Shown here in pieces: positions 13,272 to 22,196 of a stretch of DNA of 26,086 nt. A model generated the notes under the pieces. The model was not told the origin of the DNA and searched no databases. It saw only the letters and a program-made list of their open reading frames with translations. Positions within the stretch are counted from its first letter, which is position 1. Every line of letters begins with the position of its first letter. The translations under genes and the position numbers were made by a program. Origin of the DNA: a virus; IMG/VR virus record IMGVR_UViG_3300024262_000210, positions 1-26,086 of that record, one strand, 5' to 3'.

Positions 13272-15718
13272 TGCTCTACAATTTTAACTATTCCTAATTC
13301 TGTGCTTTTTAACACACTTTGTTCTGTAATTTTTCCACCAGGTATGTTGTCATCTTGTATTCTTGTTGATAGATTATAGTTAATATTAGGTTGTGCAACA
13401 TTTCCATCAATGAAACATTCCATAACAACTAAACCACCAACAATTTGAACATCAAGTAATGTTCCAACAGAAGGAATTAATAATTGTCCTGAAGGTGGTA
13501 AATTAACACTTGACATTTCTGCTATTGCATAACCTGGTTGTCCTGTTTCTTCAATTCGATTTATTCCCCATAAACCAACTAATGATGTAACTGGACCACC
13601 TGAATTTGTCCAAGTTGCACGAAATAAAGTGTTTTGTCCTGTTAATATAGAGCCACCAAGATTTGTTGTTCCTGTTGCATCAAATGTTTCAATAACGTGT
13701 GACCAAATATTTGCACCACCATCTTCTTCATAATTATATGTAATTATTGGCGGACTTAATCTTAAATAATCTGTTAAACCTGAAACACCAAGTGTGTTTG
13801 TTCCAAATAGATTACCAAAAAACGCCAAATGTATTTGATAGCCATTTAAAAAAGAATAGTTTGAAGATTTTTTATTCAAATTATTATTTGGTTTTGTAGC
13901 ATCAAAGAATATAGTGTCAACTCCTAAGTTTTGAATCCAATCTTGCCAACTGAATTTTTGACCAATTATTCCATCATAATTTTGTTTTGTCACTGTGTTT
14001 GTTCCTACACTTAAACTTACTTCATTAAATTGGTCACCTGTTTCTAATATGTAGCCACGTGTCGTGTTTGCAATTAACTGTTGAATACCTGCTGAAACTA
14101 TTGCAGGAAATATATTAAAAGTGTATTTATCTAATTGAAAATAAATTTGTGTAATTGGATCATAAGCAACAAGAAGAAAATCTAATGAATTTAAGACTGC
14201 ATCTTTACTTAAATTAAGTTGTAATGTGTAATCAAGAGCAACACCATCTTCAACCCAAACAACTGCATCTGTACTTCCTACACCGACACCAATTTGAACA
14301 GGGTGTGTGTATATATCAAACTTTGGAAAATCCCACAAATCAGGAATGTCAGCAGAAACATCATAAACTTCAACATCAGCTAATATTATAAGCCTATTTG
14401 AACCGCCTGAAGGAAGTGTCACATCACCAAGTTCAACACCAATAATAAAATAAATAGGTGAATTTGCGTTCAATCCTGCCAATCTTAACTGTTGTGCAAC
14501 ACTGTATTCAACATCAAATGTCAAAGTCATTGTGTTTGTTACAATGTTTGTTATCTCAAAATTGGTGATAAAATCTTGACCTGCAACTGGACCAACACCA
14601 CCATTATTTATTGCATTATCATACAAGAAATTTTCTTTTAAATCTGTTAAGATTGTATTTGTATATTCATTTTGATTAGGTAAATATGAAACATAAACAC
14701 CTGCTCTTTCACCTGCTGAAAAGTTACCTGAATTATTCTGTACAACAACAGTTACAGTTGTCTTTGATGAAACCAAAAGACCATCAGCATTGTTCGTTGT
14801 CAATGTTTCTTCATAAGCTGTTGAAAGTACTTCATAATCATTTTGAAACCCATTGAACACTTCACCGAAAAAAGCAACTGCACCAAGATTGTTGTCTGAT
14901 ATTGAAATCTTTTCAGTGTTTGGATTAGACAAGAAAGTTCTAAATCCTGATTCAAAAGCATATTTTATTGTGTTAAGTCCATTGAATAAATTAGGAAGAA
15001 CACCGTTTTGAAGGTTTGAAAGTTCACCATCAATGTAATATGGAAGAATAGTGAATTCGTGTTCTATTTCAAAACGTTGAATGTCAGGTGAAGGATTTGA
15101 AACAAATCTAATTCTCATTGTTCCTGTTTGCCAATCTTTGTATTGACCTAATCTTGTCATATTAACAAAACTTGTCGGTCTAACAGCAGGATATGTTGCT
15201 AAACCAATGTTTTCACCATAAAAGCCTTGATCGTTTCCTGATACTTTGCTTTCAACATTAAAACTTTCAGCATTTTCAAGTAATCCAAATTTATAAACTG
15301 ATGCAGTTAAATATGTTAATCCTTTTAATCCTGCGTGATTTGTATCTGTAATTGTTCCTGAAATTACATTATAAAAGAATGTTTTACCATCATTTGATAT
15401 TGCTACTATTTCAATTATGGCTGTTGCTGGTCCATTTTCTGTCCATTCACAAATATCACCAATACTGAATCCATCACCTGCCCATGTGCCTATTGTTCTA
15501 ACAACAGACTGAACACCAACATTTGTATTAGCTGACCATATATCACTTGCTGATGTAGCAGCTGACCAAGAAACATCGATTAAAGTTGTCATCTTTACAT
15601 TCTCCATAACAGAACCAGTAAGATTCAATGTGTAGTCACTTAAATTTGAAACAAATCCAACATCATTTTTAAATTCATTGAAAAATTTAGTATCTCGTAT
15701 AACTATATTTATTGACAT
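13268..15718 (-). CDS. Large tail-tip/baseplate protein
   Basis: An 816-residue, beta-rich, Asn/Thr/Gly-rich protein with low charge. I see no hydrolase or peptidase motif and no named family. Size and position, after the tape measure and the 588-residue protein, correspond to the central tail-tip (Tal-like) or baseplate proteins of siphophages. Several regions look like Ig-like or jelly-roll strands (TTVTVVVQNNSGNFSAGERA; MTLTFDVEYSVAQQLRLAG). It ends four bases into the 309-residue gene. Structural assignment is by context. Confidence 0.6.
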   Translation of the reverse strand: MSINIVIRDTKFFNEFKNDVGFVSNLSDYTLNLTGSVMENVKMTTLIDVSWSAATSASDIWSANTNVGVQSVVRTIGTWAGDGFSIGDICEWTENGPATAIIEIVAISNDGKTFFYNVISGTITDTNHAGLKGLTYLTASVYKFGLLENAESFNVESKVSGNDQGFYGENIGLATYPAVRPTSFVNMTRLGQYKDWQTGTMRIRFVSNPSPDIQRFEIEHEFTILPYYIDGELSNLQNGVLPNLFNGLNTIKYAFESGFRTFLSNPNTEKISISDNNLGAVAFFGEVFNGFQNDYEVLSTAYEETLTTNNADGLLVSSKTTVTVVVQNNSGNFSAGERAGVYVSYLPNQNEYTNTILTDLKENFLYDNAINNGGVGPVAGQDFITNFEITNIVTNTMTLTFDVEYSVAQQLRLAGLNANSPIYFIIGVELGDVTLPSGGSNRLIILADVEVYDVSADIPDLWDFPKFDIYTHPVQIGVGVGSTDAVVWVEDGVALDYTLQLNLSKDAVLNSLDFLLVAYDPITQIYFQLDKYTFNIFPAIVSAGIQQLIANTTRGYILETGDQFNEVSLSVGTNTVTKQNYDGIIGQKFSWQDWIQNLGVDTIFFDATKPNNNLNKKSSNYSFLNGYQIHLAFFGNLFGTNTLGVSGLTDYLRLSPPIITYNYEEDGGANIWSHVIETFDATGTTNLGGSILTGQNTLFRATWTNSGGPVTSLVGLWGINRIEETGQPGYAIAEMSSVNLPPSGQLLIPSVGTLLDVQIVGGLVVMECFIDGNVAQPNINYNLSTRIQDDNIPGGKITEQSVLKSTELGIVKIVEQ

Positions 15719-15721
15719 AAT

Positions 15722-15982
15722 TTAAACTTTTAAGTTGTTTTGTGCTTCTTTCAATAATTCATTTAACTGCTTTGAATCTTTATTTGCAATTGATGACAAC
15801 ACTCTTTTATGAATATTATTCATTGAAGATATTTTCATCTTTACATTCTCCCTTTCTTTTGCATCTTCAATCTGATTCAAATCATATTTGTTTGCTTCTG
15901 AAACTGATTCATCAGCAGTTGCCAATTGTTCATCCATTATTTCACCTAATAACTCACTGACTTGTTTCCATTTATCTGCCAT
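15722..15982 (-). CDS. Small coiled-coil protein of the tail-tip cluster
   Basis: An 86-residue, highly charged helical protein (KWKQVSELLGEIMDEQLATA; AKERENVKMKISSMNNIHKR) with heptad-like spacing. No family recognised. It is packed between two large tail genes (1 and 3 bases apart), so it may be a small structural part or a chaperone for them. Confidence 0.6.
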   Translation of the reverse strand: MADKWKQVSELLGEIMDEQLATADESVSEANKYDLNQIEDAKERENVKMKISSMNNIHKRVLSSIANKDSKQLNELLKEAQNNLKV

Positions 15983-15983
15983 C

Positions 15984-17750
15984 TTAATGTGGTATTATTT
16001 TAAATTCTCTTAAATTGTATGTATAAGGATTCCTTACAAAGAAACTTATTTTTGCTTCATCTTTTCCATAAGTCCAATCAAACTTTTTCATTTTAGCCTG
16101 TTGACCTTTATAATTAAAATAAGGATTAGATAATAGTATTAAAAAATCTTCAAGTCCAAAAGGAATTATTACATCATTATAAACAACTTTTTGACCATGC
16201 CAATTATCACGAACAAATGATTTTTCTTTGTGATACTTTTCATAAAGCACATCTGTGTTCCAAAGTGTTCTGTGATTTGTTGGCATTGTTCCATCTTCAT
16301 TTAACCATAATAGTTTTGGTATTGAGTGCCAATTTGATGAAACCTTCAAAACACCAATCTTTGATTCAACTTGACCTGCAAAATTTGAACCACCACCAAA
16401 AGCACCTGTCACTGTGTCAATGAATATACCAACACTTTTTAATAACCTTTCAATTGCATTTAAATCATTCTTTCTATTACCTAATGTAACTGGAAATCTT
16501 GTTTCATTAAGTCCTTTTATTAATACAGATTTAGGGTTAATTACAGTAATTGGTGCAGTCCTAACTTCAACAGAAGTTCCAAAATAATCATCTATTGTCC
16601 ATTCATCATTCAAATCAGTTATGAATGTCAATAATAAAGTTGCCTTTAATTCGTCTGTGTTGTATTCGTCTGTCTTGATTAAAACATCAGGTGCAACCCA
16701 TTGTGATTGTTGCAACCAAAACGGATCGTTCTGTGGCCTTAAATGAATTGTGTTTCCAAATATTCCCATCTTCGCATAGGGTAAATCTTGACCAAGTTTG
16801 AACATATCTTCAGTTAAATATCCATAATCAAGTAGATTTGGAATTCCTGTTGATGTTCCCCTTGTTACACTGATAAATCCTAAAAATGCTTTTTCATCTG
16901 CATTTTGATTACTTGGTAAAAAATACACATTATTGTATTCAGAAATTGGTGCAACAAAATCATATCCAAAATGATTGGCCACTTTTTCCAATGCTGTTTT
17001 TAATTTCAATCCTTTGTGTTCTCTTTTTGGTTGAATCAAAGTGTTAAATAAAGTGATTGACATATCTATTATTGCAAGTAATAAAATTGCAGTATAAATT
17101 AAATTTATCAAGGTAATTGCAACCACTCTTATTGCTGCACCAATTTGACCGCCTAATGGAATAGAAAACAAAGCGACAACACTTGAAATTCCATCTGCTG
17201 TGTTCCTAACTGAAACAGCTAATTCTTTAACCATTAAATAAAGAACAATTGAAGACATCAATATTTCAAATAAATTGAATTTCTTTTCTACAACATAAGG
17301 AATCGTGATATAATCATTTTGAGTGAATACTCCTATTTCTTCAAGATAACCATAAGTTGTTCCAGTTAATTGCTCAAAGAAATTGTCTAATCCATCACGA
17401 TCTTTTAAAGAAACAGTTGTTTCACCATCGTCAGGAAAATTCTTATAATCATTAGTGAAATCAATTAATGCTTCAAATATCTTTTGAACATTGTCCTGGT
17501 TATAAAGCCTTAAATCAAGATTCATTCCTTCAAATATTCCAACACCTCCTGTTAATCCGTTTGAAATCCATTGATTAATATCTTGCCTTGCCTGAAGATT
17601 AAACACAAAAGAATCTGTTGAAACTTTTGGTTGCATATCATTATTATCATATTCAGCAGTAATAACAACATCTTGCCATTCAACAGGTGCATTTCTAACA
17701 GCACCATTTAGAATGTATTGTGATTCAGTATTTTTTGAAATGTTTGACAT
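15984..17750 (-). CDS. Tail protein downstream of the tape measure, with hydrophobic segments
   Basis: A 588-residue protein whose gene starts next to the tape-measure stop codon, the usual position of a distal-tail protein. The N-terminal part (EWQDVVITAEYDNNDMQPKV; LDLRLYNQDNVQKIFEAL) is beta-like. Unusually, residues about 159-236 hold three hydrophobic stretches (FEILMSSIVLYLMV; VVALFSIPLGGQIG; VVAITLINLIYTAILLLAII) that look like membrane helices. The C-terminal ~340 residues are soluble-looking and mixed. It could be a distal-tail/hub protein that inserts into the host membrane during injection. No catalytic motif is visible. Confidence 0.65.
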   Translation of the reverse strand: MSNISKNTESQYILNGAVRNAPVEWQDVVITAEYDNNDMQPKVSTDSFVFNLQARQDINQWISNGLTGGVGIFEGMNLDLRLYNQDNVQKIFEALIDFTNDYKNFPDDGETTVSLKDRDGLDNFFEQLTGTTYGYLEEIGVFTQNDYITIPYVVEKKFNLFEILMSSIVLYLMVKELAVSVRNTADGISSVVALFSIPLGGQIGAAIRVVAITLINLIYTAILLLAIIDMSITLFNTLIQPKREHKGLKLKTALEKVANHFGYDFVAPISEYNNVYFLPSNQNADEKAFLGFISVTRGTSTGIPNLLDYGYLTEDMFKLGQDLPYAKMGIFGNTIHLRPQNDPFWLQQSQWVAPDVLIKTDEYNTDELKATLLLTFITDLNDEWTIDDYFGTSVEVRTAPITVINPKSVLIKGLNETRFPVTLGNRKNDLNAIERLLKSVGIFIDTVTGAFGGGSNFAGQVESKIGVLKVSSNWHSIPKLLWLNEDGTMPTNHRTLWNTDVLYEKYHKEKSFVRDNWHGQKVVYNDVIIPFGLEDFLILLSNPYFNYKGQQAKMKKFDWTYGKDEAKISFFVRNPYTYNLREFKIIPH

Positions 17751-20700
17751 TTAACTTCTTAATTTACTTTTTGTTATTGTTGTTTTATTCCCCTTCTTAA
17801 TTATCAAAGTCATTAATTGCTTGACTTCATCAATTTTAACCGTTCCTTCAGGAATCTTAATGTTTGAAATTGATTGATTTAATTTATCTAATTTCTTTTC
17901 AATTCCACTTGTATTCATTCCATTTAAAACAAATGCACTTGGATTTAAAAATTCATTTGATGAATCGTGCTTCATTAAGTCATTTAATGTTCCACTATCA
18001 TACATTCTAACAATGTCTTTTACTTCATCACGTGTTCTAAATCCTAATGCTTCACGATCTTTTTTTGAATATACTTGTTCATTAGGGTGTAATGTCCATA
18101 AACGACCACCTTTTGAATCAATATCACCACGCCCACCTGTATCATCTACACCATCAAATGCACTAAATCCTTGTGCTAATGCACGTAGAACACCGATGTC
18201 AGTAATAGTCTTTGCAAGGTTTCCATCATTCGCTTGAAATGCAGAAAGAACACTGAAAAACGCTTGTGTTTTAATTTGTCTTTTTCTTTCACGTTCCCTT
18301 TGTTGCTCTAATTCTGCTTCTTTCTTTTGCTCAAATGCAATTGATTCTTCTGAACTTAATTGTCCTTGTGCTGCCTTCTCTCTTAACCTATCAATTGTTT
18401 CTCCTGTTTTATCAATTTTTTCACCAATCTTTTCAATTCTTTTTTCAAACGCTTCATCTAATAATTCACCAATTAATTGAACCGCATCACTAACATCAAA
18501 TTCTAATTTCTTAAAAGCATCACCAAATTCAAATAATGCTGCTTCTTCTGCTTTTAATTGTTGTATTCTTAATTCAGAACCTTTACCACCAAATTGTTCA
18601 ATTATTGCAATTTCTTCTTGAATTGCTCCTAATCTGAAATTCTTAAACGATTCTGCTTTTGCTTTTTCAAATGCTTCTTCATTTTTAAAACCTGAACGTC
18701 TTGATGCAAATTCTGCTTTAGACAAATCTTCTTGAAATTTTATTTTTTCTATTCCTGCTTTTAATTCTTCATTATTAACAAATGATGACAATCTATTATT
18801 TTCAGCCTGAATTAATTCTTTCTTTTTAGCTTCTGTAATTCTTGAATTTGATTCTATTTGTTTGATGATTGCTTCACTTTTTGCAATTTCATTTGCTATT
18901 GCTTTTTCAGTAGAATCTTCCATTAAATCTCTTTCAAGTTTATCTATTTCTTCAAATGTAGATGTAACAATCCTTTGTAACCTTGCTAATTCTTCAGATT
19001 CAACATCAAGTTTGATGCTTAATTTTAGAATTTTTTCTTCTGTTTTTGCTCTTATTATTTTTTCGTTTAAATCACTAACAACTTTTGATTGGATTTCAAT
19101 TAATCCAGTTAATTCACGAACATCTTTTTTCTTCTTTTTACTACTCGCTGCAAGTTCTTTATCACCTTGTTTTCTTTCTTCTCTTATGACAACCAATTTT
19201 GATAATAATAATTGATTCGCTGCAATTCTTTTTTCAATTCCTCTTGATTCATTAAAACTTGCTTTATCTAATAATGCTAAATCTGACTTAATTCTATTTT
19301 TAAGGTTGTTTGCAATCGTTTTCTGTGTCTTTAAATCCTTTTTAGTAAAGTCATCAGCAATTTGATCTGTTCGTGCTTCAGTCGCTTTATTTACACTTTC
19401 AATTTGTAAACCTATTTTAGTTTGAAATCCTGATATACTTTCAAAGGTTGTTATTATTCCATTTCTTGCATCAATAGTTCTGTTGAAGAAATTACCAATG
19501 GCAACACTCATTTGATCTATTCTGTCAATTGCTCCAGTAGAACCTTTTATTATTCCGCTAAAAACTCCCGATAAAACACCTTCACCATTTTCAATGTTTA
19601 AAATCAACCTTTCCCATGTTGAATCTAAAATCTTTAATTGTGCATCCATAGATTTCAACTGTTCATCAGTCATTTTTTTTAATGAACCTTCAGATAAATT
19701 GTCAAATTCGTTTGTCAATTCTGCTACCCGATCCCTATTGTTAGCCAAAATCAAACCTAAATTAGCTGACTGTTTTCCAAATAAATCACCTGCAACCTTT
19801 AACAATCCTAATCCATTTACACCTTCTTCTTGTGCTTTATTTATCTTGTCTAATGCTTGGTCTAAACTTATTCCTGATTGTGCTAATTTCACAAAAGAAC
19901 TATTCAATAAACGACCTGCTCTTGCTCCCTTAATATTGTTGTCCTTTAAAACTCCAATCAATGCACCAGTTTCACCAATGGTTAATCCTAATGCATTCGC
20001 ACCTGCTGTCACAAATCCAAATGAATCTTTTATTCCTTCAAAATCTAATGATGTACTTGTTCTAATTTTAGCAATTACATCAGCAAAATGTTCACCTGCA
20101 TCGGCCCCTTTTTCAAACGCATTTAATGTTCCAACAAGTAATTCACCCGATTCATCAGCAGTTGCACTTAATCCGATTCCTAATTTAGTAACAGGGTCCA
20201 ATAACCTTCTAACTTCACTTTGTGATTTACCTAATGCAGTTAATGATGTCGCTAATTTTGCAACCTCGTTTGATGTCTTAACTGATGAACCTGCAACTTT
20301 AATTATTTCTTTTTCAGTCGCTTTTAATTGACCTCTACTTGTTCCTGCTATCCCTGCAAGATTATTCATTTCTTTGTCAAACTCCCTTACTCGGTTGAAA
20401 GCATCTTTAAATGCTCCTGCAATTCCAAATATTAATCCAGTGATTCCAATAAATCCCAATCCACTTTTTAATGTTGCTCCTAATTTACCCCACGCAGATG
20501 TATAATTTCCAACATTCCTTTGTGATTGGCCAACTGATGCATCAACTCTTTTTAACTGTGCATCTAATTTAAGAACTTCAATTCTTAGTTGTTTTGTCTT
20601 GATGGATGCTTCACCTTCAGAAACAGCCATATTTTTATATTCTTTTCTTACCCTATTTAATCGTGCTGATAATGCAGAATAAGAACCTACAATCTTTGCA

Positions 20701-21062
20701 TTCTCTAATACAAGTTGTTTTGTGGCTTTCGTTTGTTGTTGAATTTGAACCTTTAATTCTTGATTTTGCCTTCCTTGTTTGGAATTAGCAATGATTAATT
20801 GTTCTGATAATGCTTTCTTTTGCTTTTGAACTTTTAATGCAGCACGTTCAACTTCATTTAATTCACGCACTGCATCACGTGTTCTTTGAACACTTTGAAT
20901 TGTTTTATTATCTTCTTGATTAAGAACTAATTTTTGAGCCTTTGCAACATCTTTAATTCCTTTTTCTACTTGATCTAAGGCAACAACTAATTGTTTTGCT
21001 TCGTCAACTGTTTTCTTAAACAGCCCTTGTTCAAATAATTCTTCATTCGTTACTTTAGCCAT
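17751..21062 (-). CDS. Tail tape measure protein
   Basis: An 1103-residue protein that sets tail length and travels through the tube during DNA ejection. Residues 1-175 are coiled coil (repeated Gln/Lys/Glu heptads). A hydrophobic segment lies at about 199-218 (GLGFIGITGLIFGIAGAF). Residues about 225-520 match the phage tail tape-measure core (EFDKEMNNLAGIAGTSRGQL; KDNNIKGARAGRLLNSSFVK). A further long coiled-coil region covers about 640-930. The C-terminus has a glycine-rich part (DDTGGRGDIDSKGGRLWTLH). At roughly 0.15 nm per residue the tail would be near 165 nm. The start overlaps the preceding 161-residue gene by eight bases. Confidence 0.95.
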   Translation of the reverse strand: MAKVTNEELFEQGLFKKTVDEAKQLVVALDQVEKGIKDVAKAQKLVLNQEDNKTIQSVQRTRDAVRELNEVERAALKVQKQKKALSEQLIIANSKQGRQNQELKVQIQQQTKATKQLVLENAKIVGSYSALSARLNRVRKEYKNMAVSEGEASIKTKQLRIEVLKLDAQLKRVDASVGQSQRNVGNYTSAWGKLGATLKSGLGFIGITGLIFGIAGAFKDAFNRVREFDKEMNNLAGIAGTSRGQLKATEKEIIKVAGSSVKTSNEVAKLATSLTALGKSQSEVRRLLDPVTKLGIGLSATADESGELLVGTLNAFEKGADAGEHFADVIAKIRTSTSLDFEGIKDSFGFVTAGANALGLTIGETGALIGVLKDNNIKGARAGRLLNSSFVKLAQSGISLDQALDKINKAQEEGVNGLGLLKVAGDLFGKQSANLGLILANNRDRVAELTNEFDNLSEGSLKKMTDEQLKSMDAQLKILDSTWERLILNIENGEGVLSGVFSGIIKGSTGAIDRIDQMSVAIGNFFNRTIDARNGIITTFESISGFQTKIGLQIESVNKATEARTDQIADDFTKKDLKTQKTIANNLKNRIKSDLALLDKASFNESRGIEKRIAANQLLLSKLVVIREERKQGDKELAASSKKKKKDVRELTGLIEIQSKVVSDLNEKIIRAKTEEKILKLSIKLDVESEELARLQRIVTSTFEEIDKLERDLMEDSTEKAIANEIAKSEAIIKQIESNSRITEAKKKELIQAENNRLSSFVNNEELKAGIEKIKFQEDLSKAEFASRRSGFKNEEAFEKAKAESFKNFRLGAIQEEIAIIEQFGGKGSELRIQQLKAEEAALFEFGDAFKKLEFDVSDAVQLIGELLDEAFEKRIEKIGEKIDKTGETIDRLREKAAQGQLSSEESIAFEQKKEAELEQQRERERKRQIKTQAFFSVLSAFQANDGNLAKTITDIGVLRALAQGFSAFDGVDDTGGRGDIDSKGGRLWTLHPNEQVYSKKDREALGFRTRDEVKDIVRMYDSGTLNDLMKHDSSNEFLNPSAFVLNGMNTSGIEKKLDKLNQSISNIKIPEGTVKIDEVKQLMTLIIKKGNKTTITKSKLRS

Positions 21063-21540
21063 TTTTAACAGATTTTAAATATCCATAATATTGTGCAGTA
21101 GTCAAATCGTGTGAACTTAATTTGAAACCATAATGTTTTGACATTCTTGCCAATAATGATTCTAATTCTAACGGTTCACTTGACTTCTTTTGATTTGATG
21201 CCAATTCTTCTTCTTTTATCTTGTACATAGTACGAAGATGTCTTTGTCCGGTCAATATGAAATCAGCTTTTTCATTAGCTATTTCAACTTGTAATTCTAA
21301 GTCTTCTAAAAATTCAGGTGACAAACCGAATCTTTCAATGTATTCATTATACATCATTTCCCACGCCTCAAATAATTGTTGTAAATCATCAATCCCAACT
21401 TCAATTTTTTTCTCTTTTAATAATAAACTATAATCACCTGTTTTGTGAATATCAAACCATACTTTAATTGGTAATTCGTCTATTGTACGAAAACAATTAA
21501 GCTGCTCTAAGATTTCTGTTGATTTTTTCCAAAATGGCAT
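21055..21540 (-). CDS. Protein preceding the tape measure, possible tail assembly chaperone
   Basis: A 161-residue acidic, helical protein (IDELPIKVWFDIHKTGDYSL; FEAWEMMYNEYIERFGLSPE; LELESLLARMSKHYGFKLSS). The position directly before the tape measure and the size suit a tail assembly chaperone, but no family is recognised. It overlaps the 155-residue gene by 44 bases in a different frame and the tape measure by eight. The ATG at 21540 lies inside the end of the previous gene; a frameshift product cannot be excluded. Confidence 0.6.
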   Translation of the reverse strand: MPFWKKSTEILEQLNCFRTIDELPIKVWFDIHKTGDYSLLLKEKKIEVGIDDLQQLFEAWEMMYNEYIERFGLSPEFLEDLELQVEIANEKADFILTGQRHLRTMYKIKEEELASNQKKSSEPLELESLLARMSKHYGFKLSSHDLTTAQYYGYLKSVKNG

Positions 21541-21964
21541 CTCTAAAAAAGTTTATTACTGTTTGTAAATTTTCTTGATTCAATCCAACTACATCTTCAC
21601 CCCATTCTTCAAATAAGTTAGTGTCATCTTTTTCAGGGTTTGCATCAATAATAAAACCACCCTTAAAAGGTTTAACAACAAATGATGCGTAAAATTCACC
21701 AGTGTCAAACAATGTAACTCTATTTGTTGGCTGTCCTTTCGCTTGTTTAATCTGTACGGTATAAGGCGAATATGAACCACCAATGCTTTCTAAAGTACGA
21801 CCCATTGCATTTTCTCCCTTATCAAACAACTGTTTTTCTGTGTTCAACTCAATTACCAAATCTTGCAAAGGTTTTTGTTTTGCAATTTCAAAGGCAATCT
21901 GATCAACATCCAAAGAAATAATTAATTTTAATATGTTTCTAAGTGGTAAAAAATAATGAGCCAT
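21497..21964 (-). CDS. Tail/head-tail completion-like protein
   Basis: A 155-residue protein. Residues 56-155 (RTLESIGGSYSPYTVQIKQA; RVTLFDTGEFYASFVVKPF; LFEEWGEDVVGLNQENLQTV) recall small phage tail-completion or minor tail proteins that carry an L-x-D-T-G core. The N-terminal helix (FLPLRNILKLIISLDVDQIA) is hydrophobic. It is the first gene after an intrinsic terminator, only 12 bases beyond its T-run, so it must depend on read-through. Structural role is inferred. Confidence 0.6.
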   Translation of the reverse strand: MAHYFLPLRNILKLIISLDVDQIAFEIAKQKPLQDLVIELNTEKQLFDKGENAMGRTLESIGGSYSPYTVQIKQAKGQPTNRVTLFDTGEFYASFVVKPFKGGFIIDANPEKDDTNLFEEWGEDVVGLNQENLQTVINFFRDAILEKINRNLRAA

Positions 21965-21975
21965 AACAATAGTTT

Positions 21976-22009
21976 AAAAAAAAGGGGAAAGGATTAACCA
22001 ATCCCCTTT
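21976..22009 (-). terminator. Intrinsic terminator inside the structural operon
   Basis: Arms 21981-21988 (AAAGGGGA) and 22002-22009 (TCCCCTTT) form an eight-base-pair stem with a 13-base loop, followed on the minus strand by a run of eight T residues (complement of 21976-21983). It lies seven bases after the stop of the 59-residue gene and before the tape-measure unit. Confidence 0.8.
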
Positions 22010-22015
22010 CATTAT

Positions 22016-22195
22016 TTACTCTGATTCTGCACTTTCAACAGGCTTCTTTTTGGTGTACTTTTCAGCTTGTTTCCAAGCCTTCTTTACATCCATTATAACA
22101 CCTGTGTAAGAATCGAAAAAATCAGATTTACTTACTCCTGCAAGGGCAGAAATTCTAAACTCTGTACCCTCAATCATTACATAGTCGCTATTCAT
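22016..22195 (-). CDS. 59-residue protein coupled to the tail-tube gene
   Basis: A complete frame from ATG 22195 to TAA 22016, starting one base after the tail-tube stop codon. It reads MNSDYVMIEGTEFRISALAG, VSKSDFFDSYTGVIMDVKKA, then a Lys/Glu-rich tail (WKQAEKYTKKKPVESAESE). A beta-like N-terminal half with a charged helical end. No family recognised. Its place right after the tail tube suggests a tail-assembly accessory. It ends just before an intrinsic terminator, so it should be as abundant as the tube transcript. Confidence 0.75.
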   Translation of the reverse strand: MNSDYVMIEGTEFRISALAGVSKSDFFDSYTGVIMDVKKAWKQAEKYTKKKPVESAESE

Positions 22196-22196
22196 A

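Noticed and set aside
18862-19215. Plus-strand open frame of 117 codons inside the tape measure
   Set aside because: Antisense shadow of the coiled-coil region; Ser/Phe/Ile-rich low-complexity product with no start signal or neighbours on that strand.
19594-20331. Long plus-strand open frame (245 codons) opposite the tape-measure gene
   Set aside because: It is antisense to a clearly recognised tape-measure core; its Ser/Pro/Asn-rich content is what the reverse of a Leu/Gly/Asp-rich AT-biased gene gives.
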